Source of the DNA: Streptomyces sp. STR69
GTDB taxonomy: Bacteria; Actinomycetota; Actinomycetes; Streptomycetales; Streptomycetaceae
Assembly (NCBI RefSeq): GCF_024519455.1
Contig: NZ_JALJRY010000018.1
Coordinates: 109,864 to 173,863 of the forward strand
Direction of reading: 5' to 3'
Length of the DNA stretch: 64,000 nucleotides
The notes beneath the pieces are model-generated. The model saw only the letters and a list, made by a program, of their open reading frames with translations, searched no databases and had not been told where the DNA came from. The translations under genes and the position numbers were made by a program. Positions 7,821 to 15,588 of the stretch are shown in pieces; position 1 is the stretch's first letter, and the number at the start of each line of letters is the position of its first letter.

Positions 7821-9968
7821 TCAGGCCTTCGCCGGGTGCCCGTTGAGCGCGGTCAGCGGGGTGTCCGCGAGGCCCAACTCACCGGCCTTGTCGAGCAGTT
7901 GCCGTAGCTGACCGGCGTTCGCCGTGTCCGTCCGCATCAGCTTCATCAGCAGTGCCGACACGGTGAGGTTCTGCACGTCGGCCGTGGAGACCGAGCCGAG
8001 CATCCGTCCGAGGTCGTCGGCGATGTTCGACGTACCGTCCAGCCACGGGCGCGCCAACGCCTGTGCCGTCTGGGAGTTCTGGACGAAGCCGTCGACGCTG
8101 CGGCCGAGCGAGATCGACGACATCAGCCGGTCGAAGAAGACCGTGTCGCCGCCGACGATGTCGATGTCGGCGTTCTCCAGACCGGTCGCGAGGACCGTGG
8201 CCTGCGCCTCGGCGACCTGCCGCTGCACATCGAGGCCCGCGAGCCGGATCTCCTTCTCGGCCTGGAGCCGCAGCCGGTACTCCTCGTGGCCGCGCGAGGC
8301 GTCGTCGAGGGCGGCCATCGCGGCGGCCTTCTCGGTGAGCCCCTCCGCCTCGGCCTTGAGCTTCTCGCCGATACCGGTGGCCTCGGCGAGCGCGTTCGCC
8401 CGTACGCCTTCGGCCTGCGCGAGCACCTTCGCCTGCGCGCCCTCGGCCTCCGCGAGCGCCATGGCCCGGGTTCCCTCGGCCTCCGCCCGCAGCCGGGCCT
8501 CGGTGCCGTCCGCCTCCGCCCGCAGTCGCGCCCCCGTGGCCTCGGCCTCCGCGCGGCCGGCCTTCACGGTGACCTCGGCCTCCTTGTCGCGGACCTGGAC
8601 CTCGGCGAGTCCGGCCGCGGCGGCCTCCGCCTGGATGCCCTCGGCGAGCCGGAGCTTGGCGCGGGCGTCGAGGTCCGCGGACTTCAACCGGGCGTCGGCG
8701 AGGGTGAGTTGCTCACCGGCGCGGTGCTTGGCGGCGGCCTCCGCGGCCTCGGCCGCCTTGATGTCCTTGACCAGTTTCTCCTGTGCCTCGGCCTCCGCGG
8801 CGATGATCACCGCCTGCCGGGTGCGCTCCGCCTCCTCGACCACCCGCAGCTTCTTGATGGCCTCCTCCTGCTCGGCGACCGTACGGTCCACGGCGATCCG
8901 CTCCCGGACCACGTCCGCGACCTCGCGCCGCTCGACCTCGACCTCCTTGTCACGCGCGATCCCGGACAGCGAGGTCTCCCGTTCACGGGCGATGACTTCG
9001 AGGAGCCGGTCCTTCTCGATGCGCTCGTTCTCCACGGCGATGACCCGCTCACGGTTCTTCTGCGCTACGGCGATCTCGCGGGCCTGGTTCTCGCGCTGGA
9101 CGCCGAGTTGCTCCTCGGTACGGAGGAACGCGGCCTGAGCGCCGAGGCGTTCCTCCTCCTGCACCTTCGCGGTGGCGGCCTCCTCGCGTGCCCGCAGGAC
9201 CTCCACCTCACGGCGCTGCTTGATCTCCGCCTCGGCCTGCCGGCGCTCCAGCTCCAGGATGGTCTCCCGGGCGTCGACGTTCTGCCGGGTGATCTCCTTC
9301 TGCTCGGTGCGCTGGAACTCGTTGGTGCGGACGTGCTCGATCGTCGTCAGCTCGGTGATCTTGCGGATGCCCTGCGCGTCCAGGATGTTCTGGTTGTCGA
9401 GCTGGGTCATCGGGGTCTGTTCGAGGAAGTCGATGGCCGCGTCGTCGAGGTGGTATCCGTTGAGGTCGGTGCCGATGACCTGGATGATCCGGTCCCGGAA
9501 CTCCTCGCGCTTGGTGTAGAGATCGACGAAGTCCAGCTGCTTGCCGACGGTCTTGAGCGCCTCGGAGAACTTCGCCGCGAAGAAGTCCTGGATCGCCACC
9601 GGGTCGCTCGCGGTCTGGGTGCCGATGGCCTGCGCGACCTTGATGACGTCCTCGACGGTCTTGTTGACCCGCACGAAGAAGCTGATGTGGATGTCGGCCC
9701 GGATGTTGTCCTGGCAGATCAGACCCTCGCGCCCGGTGCGGCGGATCTCGATCGTCTTCACCGAGATGTCCATGAACTCGGCCTTGTGCAGCACCGGCAG
9801 GACGACCGCCCCGGTGAAGGTGACGTCGACCTTCTTCGTCTTGGAGACGATCAGCGCCCGCCCCTGCTCCACCTTCCGGAACAGCCGCCCGACCAGCAGA
9901 AGCAGGGCGAGCGCGATGAGCAGGACAACGGCGACGAACACACCGATGCCCACGGTGATGGCGTTCAT
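7821..9968 (-). CDS. flotillin family membrane protein (YqiK type)
   Basis: 715 residues. I prefer ATG 9968, which has GAGGA 10 nt upstream and makes the membrane anchor N-terminal (residues 5-28). The SPFH/band-7 domain follows (about 30-200; VEQGRALIVSK, FMDISVKTIEI). Residues 220-600 are a long coiled coil of Glu/Ala/Arg repeats with runs of AEAEG, typical of flotillins, and the last 100 residues form the C-terminal assembly region. Flotillins build membrane scaffolds in functional microdomains. Upstream lies an OB-fold/YqiJ-like partner and downstream the giant ATPase, all in one direction, so a joint complex at the membrane is likely. A longer upstream frame exists but crosses the repeat array and is not credible as protein. 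Confidence 0.88.
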   Translation of the reverse strand: MNAITVGIGVFVAVVLLIALALLLLVGRLFRKVEQGRALIVSKTKKVDVTFTGAVVLPVLHKAEFMDISVKTIEIRRTGREGLICQDNIRADIHISFFVRVNKTVEDVIKVAQAIGTQTASDPVAIQDFFAAKFSEALKTVGKQLDFVDLYTKREEFRDRIIQVIGTDLNGYHLDDAAIDFLEQTPMTQLDNQNILDAQGIRKITELTTIEHVRTNEFQRTEQKEITRQNVDARETILELERRQAEAEIKQRREVEVLRAREEAATAKVQEEERLGAQAAFLRTEEQLGVQRENQAREIAVAQKNRERVIAVENERIEKDRLLEVIARERETSLSGIARDKEVEVERREVADVVRERIAVDRTVAEQEEAIKKLRVVEEAERTRQAVIIAAEAEAQEKLVKDIKAAEAAEAAAKHRAGEQLTLADARLKSADLDARAKLRLAEGIQAEAAAAGLAEVQVRDKEAEVTVKAGRAEAEATGARLRAEADGTEARLRAEAEGTRAMALAEAEGAQAKVLAQAEGVRANALAEATGIGEKLKAEAEGLTEKAAAMAALDDASRGHEEYRLRLQAEKEIRLAGLDVQRQVAEAQATVLATGLENADIDIVGGDTVFFDRLMSSISLGRSVDGFVQNSQTAQALARPWLDGTSNIADDLGRMLGSVSTADVQNLTVSALLMKLMRTDTANAGQLRQLLDKAGELGLADTPLTALNGHPAKA

Positions 9969-10001
9969 GACATGGGTCCTCGTGGGATGAGAAGGGTGGT
10001 G

Positions 10002-10214
10002 AACGGGCGTGGTGTGGGCCAACAGATGTGGGCCAACGGGCGTTGACCAACGGGGTGTTGACCAACAGGCGTTGACCAACGGGGTGTCGGCCAACGGGCG
10101 TGGGCCAACCTGCGTAGGCCACCAGGCGTAGGCCACAGAGCGCGGCGGTCGCAGGCCGGACGGTCGTCCGCCAACACCCGTGGGCAACAGCCGTAGGCCA
10201 ACAAGTGTTGGCGG
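10002..10214. repeat. degenerate tandem array of about 14-bp units
   Basis: About ten to eleven units of 13-15 bp fit AAC-NNN-CGTNGRCC. Clear units begin at 10021, 10035, 10049, 10064, 10078, 10093, 10107, 10121, 10173 and 10186; a 38-bp segment at 10135-10172 does not fit well. The array fills the gap between the OB-fold gene stop and the flotillin start, so it would be the flotillin leader if the two are cotranscribed. Confidence 0.75.
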
Positions 10215-10215
10215 T

Positions 10216-10878
10216 CTACCCCGGGTTGCCGCCGGGTCCGGTCCTCGGGTCCAGCGCGCTGTCGTAGGGCGCGACCCAGAAGAACTCGCCGGGCTCGTCA
10301 TAGGCGTAGAGCAGTCCGGTGCTGCCGCTGGCGAGGGCGTCGTTGCCCGTCTGCCGGACCTGGACCACCGCGGCCGAGCCGTCCACCGCCCTGACCTCGG
10401 CCTGCCCGAACTCCCCGTCGACCCGCCCCGTGCGAATCGTGCAGGTCAGCCCGACGAAGTCCAGCCGGGACGGCCCGTGTTCGTCGGGAAACAGGCGGTG
10501 CAGCGGCCGTACGAGCAGCTTGGTCGCCTGCCAGGAGGCGTACCCCGCGCCGATCAGCACGACCGCTCCGACCAGGACGCCGGCCGGCCCCGAAGGCACG
10601 AGCAGCACGCTCGCGCAGAAGCTGATCAGCCAGCCGACGGCGACGAACAGCGAGAAGGCGAGGGTCACCGGGACCCCGCCGAGCCACCGGCCGCCGTCAT
10701 GCCCACGGGCGTTGACGTGTGCGTGCCCACGGATGTGGACCTGCACATGGGCATGCCCGTGACCGTGTGCGTCGGCCGCGCCGAGGGCGACCAGCAGCCA
10801 GTAGAGGACGACCACGACGAGCGCCGCGGTGAAGACGACGGTGGGAAAACCGGTCGCGGCAGCGATGAACGCCCCCAT
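10216..10878 (-). CDS. OB-fold membrane protein, YqiJ/NfeD-like flotillin partner
   Basis: 220 residues from ATG 10878, preferred over a GTG at 10953 because it places a membrane segment (12-33) at the N-terminus. Three to four membrane segments (12-33, about 70-95, 100-120) precede a beta-rich C-terminal domain of about 100 residues (LDFVGLTCTIRTG, AEVRAVDG, AVVQVRQTG) that fits an OB fold as in YqiJ/NfeD proteins. The loop after the first segment carries eight His between residues 38 and 60 (HGHGHAHVQVHIRGHAH), which could bind a metal. YqiJ-YqiK type pairs are known partners, and the next gene is the flotillin. Confidence 0.75.
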   Translation of the reverse strand: MGAFIAAATGFPTVVFTAALVVVVLYWLLVALGAADAHGHGHAHVQVHIRGHAHVNARGHDGGRWLGGVPVTLAFSLFVAVGWLISFCASVLLVPSGPAGVLVGAVVLIGAGYASWQATKLLVRPLHRLFPDEHGPSRLDFVGLTCTIRTGRVDGEFGQAEVRAVDGSAAVVQVRQTGNDALASGSTGLLYAYDEPGEFFWVAPYDSALDPRTGPGGNPG

Positions 10879-11068
10879 GATCCCGGCCCCCCGTTCTCTT
10901 ACTCGCCCGACTGCCGATGGGGATGCCCGGATCGCGGTCCCGGTGCGGGACACCTGCCGGTGTCCGGCACCGGAACCATCCGTGGTGCTCCCCTGGCGCC
11001 ATGGTGCACGCGGGGTGCACGCCCGCGCATTGCCGGAACCCGGCAGTGTTCATTAGGGTCTTGATGCC

Positions 11069-11093
11069 GGTGACGCGCTAAGAAAGCGTCACC
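11069..11093 (+). promoter_or_regulatory. inverted repeat in front of the PucR-type gene
   Basis: GGTGACGC (11069-11076) and GCGTCACC (11086-11093) are perfect 8-bp arms around 9 nt, 28 bp before the proposed TTG start. This fits an operator or a leader hairpin; the sequence alone cannot separate the two. Confidence 0.5.
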
Positions 11094-11120
11094 AGGGCGT
11101 CAAGAAAACAGGGGGCGGCG

Positions 11121-12179
11121 TTGCCGGAGCGCGGAATACCTGAGCAATATCTGGCGGGGTACGCGCAGCTCCTGGCGGAGGTCGCCGTGACCGGACGGCG
11201 CCTGACCCGGGCCGAGTTGGAGGCCCGCCGCGCCCTGGGCGAACACGCGGCCGAGGCCGGACACGGACTGCGCGCCCTGGTCAACGCCCACCTCGCCGCC
11301 ACCCGCGCGGCCTGGCCGGAGACTCCCGGTGCCGCCGACTGCACACTTGCCGCGGTGCAGCAGGTCGTCGACGCCTTCGCCGAGGGCTACGAACGCGCTC
11401 AGCGGGTCGCCGTACGCCAGGAGGAGGCGGCCCGGCGGGAGTTCATCGACGATCTGCTCTACGGCCGCGGCGGTCTGGGCCGGCTTGCCGAACGCGCCGA
11501 GCGTTTCGGTCTGCGCCTATCCCACACGCACGCCGTCGCCGTGGTCCAGGGGCCGACGCCCTACGACGAGAGCGCGCCGGTGCCGCGTCAGGTGGAGCGC
11601 GCGATGATCAGCCGTTTCGGTGACCGCAACATCCTGCTCACCACGAAGGCCGGCCGGATGCTGTGCGTGGCGCCCGGCGACCAGGACGACGTCCTCACCC
11701 ACTTCGCCAAGCAGTCGTACGCGGCGGCGGAGGGCACCCGGGTGGCGATCGGCCGGCCGCAGCCGGGCGCGGGCGGGATCGTCCAGTCCTACGAGGAGGC
11801 CCTGAACACCCTCGAACTGGCCGAGCGGCTCACTCTGGAGGGCCCGCTGCTGCGCGCCGCCGACCTGCTGGTCTACCCGGTGCTCACCCGCGACCGGCAG
11901 GCGATGGCCGACCTGGTCCTCGACGCGCTGGGCCCGCTCACCAAGGCGCGCGGCGGCCCGCGACCGCTGCTGGACACGCTCTCGACGTACTTCGACTGCG
12001 GCTGCGTGGCCGCGGAAGCCGCCCGGCGGCTCTCACTGAGCGTGCGCGCGCTGACGTACCGCTTGGAACGCATCCACCAGCTGACCGGCGCTGACCCGGC
12101 GGACCCCGGCCAGCGATACACGCTGCAGACGGCGGTGATCGGCGCCCGCCTGCTGGACTGGCCCGACAAGGAGCTGTGA
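11121..12179 (+). CDS. PucR/CdaR-family transcriptional regulator
   Basis: 352 residues, TTG at 11121 preceded by GGGGG. The N-terminal 110 residues are a helical bundle (EQYLAGYAQLLAEVAVTGRRL), followed by a GGDEF-related middle domain and a C-terminal PucR HTH with the typical sequence AAEAARRLSLSVRALTYRLERI near residue 300-322. Family members act as ligand-responsive regulators, including of fatty acid and nucleobase metabolism in actinobacteria. A 13-bp stem hairpin lies 86 bp after the stop. No adjacent gene suggests a target, and autoregulation via the upstream inverted repeat is a guess. Confidence 0.85.
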   Translation: MPERGIPEQYLAGYAQLLAEVAVTGRRLTRAELEARRALGEHAAEAGHGLRALVNAHLAATRAAWPETPGAADCTLAAVQQVVDAFAEGYERAQRVAVRQEEAARREFIDDLLYGRGGLGRLAERAERFGLRLSHTHAVAVVQGPTPYDESAPVPRQVERAMISRFGDRNILLTTKAGRMLCVAPGDQDDVLTHFAKQSYAAAEGTRVAIGRPQPGAGGIVQSYEEALNTLELAERLTLEGPLLRAADLLVYPVLTRDRQAMADLVLDALGPLTKARGGPRPLLDTLSTYFDCGCVAAEAARRLSLSVRALTYRLERIHQLTGADPADPGQRYTLQTAVIGARLLDWPDKEL

Positions 12180-12265
12180 GGCGGAGCGCCGGCCGCTGGG
12201 CGCAAGGCGGGTCTTCGAAGCCGGACGGTGCGCGGGAACGTTGGGTGGCACCGGGGTGAGCCGCG

Positions 12266-12301
12266 AAAGTGTGACACTCGGGCGCCGAAGTGTCACACTT
12301 T
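12266..12301 (+). terminator. 13-bp perfect hairpin (AAAGTGTGACACT arms)
   Basis: Arms AAAGTGTGACACT (12266-12278) and AGTGTCACACTTT (12289-12301) enclose 10 nt, and the run continues as TTTT on the plus strand. This is consistent with an intrinsic terminator of the PucR-type gene. The GTGTGACAC core also occurs in a palindrome before the TetR gene at 48.25 kb. Confidence 0.65.
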
Positions 12302-12431
12302 TACAGAGAAGGTCCCCTCCGGCGGGCGCCGGAAAGAGCCAGCTGGGCGCAGAAAAAAGCGACCGCGCGCCCGGATGGTTCTTCGGCGGCGTGGTCGCTT
12401 GGGGGATACGGAGTGTGCGGGGGCGGAGGCG

Positions 12432-12761
12432 TCAGCCCAGGGTGGTGCCGATGTACGACGTCGATTCGGGGCCGGAGTCGGACTCGGCGGACGGTGCGGC
12501 GGGCGCGGGGGTGGCCGGCGCGGGCGGCGTCTCGTGGCAGGTGAAGCCGAGGCGGGTCAGGGCCCGGGTCACCTCGAAGGCGGTGAAGTCACGGCGGTCC
12601 TGCTTGGTGATCACCTCGCCGACCTGCTTGACCGGGTACAGCTTGCGGCTGATGACGGCGCAGGGGCCGCTGACGGGCTGCTCCGGGCGGATGCCCTTGA
12701 GCATCTCCTCCACCTCGCTCTTCGTCAGATCGAAGGGGTAACGGGCGATCACGCAGCGCAT
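12432..12761 (-). CDS. cold-shock-linked conserved small protein
   Basis: 109 residues, ATG at 12761. The N-terminal 75 residues (RCVIARYPFDLTKSEVEEMLKG ... GFTCHE) match a small actinobacterial family that I recall next to cspA-type genes. The last 35 residues are a Pro/Ala/Ser-rich tail. Function is unknown. It is downstream of the cold-shock gene on the same strand, separated by 189 bp containing an intrinsic hairpin, so it may be expressed by read-through. The spacer is strikingly purine-rich. Confidence 0.75.
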   Translation of the reverse strand: MRCVIARYPFDLTKSEVEEMLKGIRPEQPVSGPCAVISRKLYPVKQVGEVITKQDRRDFTAFEVTRALTRLGFTCHETPPAPATPAPAAPSAESDSGPESTSYIGTTLG

Positions 12762-12898
12762 GGTGCCTCACCAAGGGGTTCGAGCGGGAGGAGAGGGGAG
12801 GATTTCTCCTCGGGGAAAACGGGGAAGCCGGAGAACGGCCGAAGAACAGCGGGTGGCCGGAGAACGGCAGGTGGAACAGCGGGTAAATGAGGAGATAC

Positions 12899-12930
12899 GA
12901 AAAGGGACCCGCACCCAAGGTGCGGGCCCC
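12899..12930 (-). terminator. intrinsic terminator or attenuator after the cold-shock gene
   Basis: On the minus strand a 12-bp stem (12904-12915 with 12919-12930, one G-U pair, 3-nt loop) is followed by TTTT. It begins about 20 bp after the csp stop and precedes the companion gene, so it would control read-through. Confidence 0.75.
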
Positions 12931-12950
12931 TGTTTCGCAGCTTCGCGTGC

Positions 12951-13154
12951 TTAGGCGGGAACGATGTTCTCCGCCTGCGGGCCCTTCTGGCCCTGCGTGA
13001 TGTCGAAGGTCACCTTCTGACCTTCCTGCAGCTCGCGGAAGCCCTGGGTGGCGATGTTCGAGTAGTGGGCGAAGACGTCAGCGCCGCCGCCGTCCTGCTC
13101 GATGAAGCCGAAGCCCTTTTCCGCGTTGAACCACTTCACGGTACCGGTGGCCAT
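12951..13154 (-). CDS. cold-shock protein, CspA family
   Basis: 67 residues, ATG at 13154 with AGGAG seven nt upstream. It is a single cold-shock domain with RNP1 KGFGFI and RNP2 VFAHY, which bind single-stranded RNA and DNA. It is full length for the family and acts as an RNA chaperone in the cytoplasm. About 130 bp separate the start from the hairpin that ends the upstream MerR-like gene, leaving room for the long leader usual for csp genes. Confidence 0.95.
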   Translation of the reverse strand: MATGTVKWFNAEKGFGFIEQDGGGADVFAHYSNIATQGFRELQEGQKVTFDITQGQKGPQAENIVPA

Positions 13155-13283
13155 GTCTTAACTCCTAGGCAGTGCACGAGATCCGCACTTTACGAATCTC
13201 CTCCATCGCCGTGATGATCACCTGCCCGGAGAACCGGTTCAAAATTGGCAACCACAACTGCAACTGAAGTCAGCCTAGCACGG

Positions 13284-13313
13284 AACCCATTTCGGCGGCG
13301 GCGGAAATGGGTT
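13284..13313 (-). terminator. hairpin after the MerR-like gene
   Basis: AACCCATTTC (13284-13293) and GAAATGGGTT (13304-13313) form a perfect 10-bp stem with a GGC-repeat loop, between the MerR-like gene and the cold-shock gene. It probably ends the former transcript. Confidence 0.65.
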
Positions 13314-13365
13314 GGAAAAGCGCCGCCCAAAACAGTGAATTTCTGTTTCGCCGACATCAGATTTT

Positions 13366-13692
13366 CTAGCGATGGGACGACCGACGCAACTCCTCGTTGA
13401 CCCGCAGCGCCTCGTCCAGCCGGTCCTCCAGGCTGATGATGCGGCAGGCGGCCTCGATGGGCGTCCCCTGGTCGACCAGCTCGCGGGCGCGGGAGGCCGT
13501 ACGGAGCTGATGGCGCGAGTAGCGGCGGTGACCGCCGTCCGACCGCGTCGGCGTGATCAGCCCGGCTTCACCCAGCGACCGGAGGAAACCGGGCGTGGAG
13601 GCGATCAGCTCGGCGGCCCGGCCCATGGTGTAGGCGGGGTAGTCGTCGTCGTCGAGCCGGTCGGCCGCGGGCTGGTGGCTTTCTGCGGGCAT
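13366..13692 (-). CDS. MerR-like DNA-binding protein
   Basis: 108 residues. ATG 13692 is preferred over GTG 13698 because AGGAAAGG then has proper spacing. Residues 20-75 hold a winged HTH of MerR type: YTMGRAAELIASTPGFLRSLGEAGLITPTRSDGGHRRYS, with the GHRRY wing motif. The C-terminal helix is a short dimerisation coil, and there is no effector domain. The gene stands upstream of a cold-shock gene on the same strand but with a hairpin between them. Confidence 0.85.
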   Translation of the reverse strand: MPAESHQPAADRLDDDDYPAYTMGRAAELIASTPGFLRSLGEAGLITPTRSDGGHRRYSRHQLRTASRARELVDQGTPIEAACRIISLEDRLDEALRVNEELRRSSHR

Positions 13693-13837
13693 GTACACCT
13701 TTCCTGCGGGCCACCGGAGAGGGACGGCCCGCCGCAGGGGAGCTTGTTACCCCCTACGGGAACTCTAGTCGCACCCGGGGAATCTCTGTCGCGGCGAGCA
13801 CAGATGTCCTTACGCCCGTGGACGGTGGTTGACGCGC

Positions 13838-14584
13838 TCAGCGGCCCAGCAGCAGGACCCGGCAGGCCCCGGCGGACGGCCGCGGATCACGCGCTTCCGC
13901 TACGACGTCCCGCCAGCCCCAGGCCCGGTACGCCGTCAGCGTCTCGGTGTCGGTGGCGGGCACCAGGGTGACGCCGAGGGCCGGCGCGTGATCGTCGAGC
14001 AGCCGGCGTTGCAGGCGCCGGGCGAGGTTCCAGTCCCGGTCCTGGTAGTGGGTACGCACACGGGGCGGGACGACGATCCCGGAGACCGCGAAGAGCCCAC
14101 CGGTGACCGCGAGACCGCGCACGGTCCGGGGAAGGCGGGTGTCGCACCCCTGCCACCACGGATCGGCGCCGTGCACGGGGAAGCCGTAGGCGCAGGCCGT
14201 CAGGGTGGTGTTCTCGGCGATCAGCAGGGTGAAACCGGGCCGCCGGACATCGCCCGCGAGCCGGCGCAGGAACTCGGCGCGGGAGCGGGTCCCCGCGCGG
14301 GTGCCGCCGGAGGTCTCCTCGTACAGATCGCCCAGGTCCTCGAACCGGTCCTCGATCTGGCGTCGGCTGAGCGGGCGGAGACGGTCCCCCTGCCGCGGGG
14401 ACGGGCCGCGCTCCCGGCCGGGCGACCACGGCTTCTCCCCCTGGGCCGCGTCGGCACCGAAGCGCGTGTCCGCACCACCATGCGCGTCCGCACCACCATG
14501 CGCGTCCGCACCACCGTGCGCGTCCGCACCGCCGTGCCTGACGAGGTCCGCGGTCATCGGTCGACCGGGCACATTCACGGTCAT
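13838..14584 (-). CDS. acetyltransferase-like protein with a repeat N-terminus
   Basis: 248 residues from ATG 14584 (another ATG at 14557 is possible). The first 70 residues are low complexity and include GGADAH repeats. From about residue 75 the sequence (LSRRQIEDRFEDLGDLYEETSGG ... FTLLIAENTTLTACAYGFPV ... DTETLTAYRAWGWRDV) resembles a GNAT-type acetyltransferase fold seen in other Streptomyces proteins. A clear acetyl-CoA motif is not obvious, so the activity is uncertain. Confidence 0.65.
   Translation of the reverse strand: MTVNVPGRPMTADLVRHGGADAHGGADAHGGADAHGGADTRFGADAAQGEKPWSPGRERGPSPRQGDRLRPLSRRQIEDRFEDLGDLYEETSGGTRAGTRSRAEFLRRLAGDVRRPGFTLLIAENTTLTACAYGFPVHGADPWWQGCDTRLPRTVRGLAVTGGLFAVSGIVVPPRVRTHYQDRDWNLARRLQRRLLDDHAPALGVTLVPATDTETLTAYRAWGWRDVVAEARDPRPSAGACRVLLLGR
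14470..14541. repeat. 18-bp tandem repeat inside the acetyltransferase-like gene
   Basis: Units of 18 bp at 14470, 14488 and 14506, with a diverged fourth at 14524, encode repeated Gly-Gly-Ala-Asp-Ala-His. In-frame copy changes would alter only the N-terminal tail. Confidence 0.85.
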
Positions 14585-14790
14585 GGGGCGAGCCCTGCCC
14601 CGGGTGCGGACATGTCCGCCCCGGCGTCGTCCTTCGCCGAGGACGGCACCGGCGCGATCCGGCACACGAGAAATCCTCGGTCTCTTCACGGTACGCCCGC
14701 GGGCCGCGACACGGCCTGGAGCCGGGGTCCGGCAGCCCCGCGCCCTACGGCCCCCGCACCTGCGTCCGACGGCTCCCGCGCCCTACGACA

Positions 14791-15588
14791 TCACTGGTTC
14801 CAGCTCTCGTCGTACGGGTCCTTCGGGGTCGGGACCGGCTTGGCCTCGGTGACCTGGAAGTAGGGGATGGGACGGTTGTTGACGGGGTCCTTGGTCTGCT
14901 TGGCGGAGTAGGTGCCGGTGATCAGCAGCCAGGTGTCGGGCTGCAGGACCGGCGGGATCTTGCCGGTCAGGGCGATCTTCACCGGCTGGGCGTCGGCGGC
15001 ACAGCAGTTGAGGGCCATGCGCACGAGATAGGGGGCGCCGGACTTGTCGAGGGCCACGAAGCCGGTGACCTTGAGCTGACGGTCGCCGAGGGAACGCCCG
15101 TGGTCGTAGACCGCGCGGGTCGCGTAGTCGACCAGGCCGAGGGTGAGCGGGTTGTCCGCGGGGAGCTTTTCGAGGCCGTAGGGCTGCTGGATGGCCGTGC
15201 CCGTGCGGACCGCGCTGTAGGAGCCGAGGGCGGGCGGGGCGACCAGGATGAGGGCGAAGAGGGGGAGCAACAGGAGCCAGGAGATGCGGGGTTCGCGGTG
15301 CACATGGCCGCCGTGACCCTGGCCCTCCGTCTCCGCGTGGGCCTCCGTGTGGGCCGCGTCCGTGTGAGCGGCCTCCGCGTGCGCCGCCGCCTGCGCCTTC
15401 TCCGCCCGCGCCCGGCGCCACTCGTACCAGGCCGTCGCCAGTGCCGCCAGGATGAGCACCCCGCCGGAGAGCAGCAGCAGCGGCTGGAGGCCCGCCTTGA
15501 CGTAACGCAGGTAGAGGTTGGTGAGGCCGGCGTGCAGCAGGGCCGTGCCGATCAGGAACAGGACCGCCGCCTGTGCCTGCCGGCTCAC
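14791..15588 (-). CDS. TIGR03943-family permease subunit
   Basis: 265 residues, GTG at 15588 overlapping the permease stop by 4 bp (GTGA), hence translationally coupled. There are two membrane segments in the first 65 residues, a His-rich loop (about 75-105, HAEAAHTDAAHTEAH ... HGGHVH), a third segment near 115-130 and a C-terminal beta-rich domain with a Cys pair (ALNCCAADA). This domain layout is that of the TIGR03943 / YcgQ family, always found beside an UPF0718 permease as here. Substrate is not known; the His loop and Cys pair may point to a metal. Confidence 0.85.
   Translation of the reverse strand: MSRQAQAAVLFLIGTALLHAGLTNLYLRYVKAGLQPLLLLSGGVLILAALATAWYEWRRARAEKAQAAAHAEAAHTDAAHTEAHAETEGQGHGGHVHREPRISWLLLLPLFALILVAPPALGSYSAVRTGTAIQQPYGLEKLPADNPLTLGLVDYATRAVYDHGRSLGDRQLKVTGFVALDKSGAPYLVRMALNCCAADAQPVKIALTGKIPPVLQPDTWLLITGTYSAKQTKDPVNNRPIPYFQVTEAKPVPTPKDPYDESWNQ

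Noticed and set aside
10002..10214. Tandem array considered as CRISPR or as part of the flotillin protein
   Set aside because: Units are 14 bp, contiguous and diverged with no spacers, unlike CRISPR. Translated as protein they give low-complexity WSTPVG-type sequence before a good membrane anchor.
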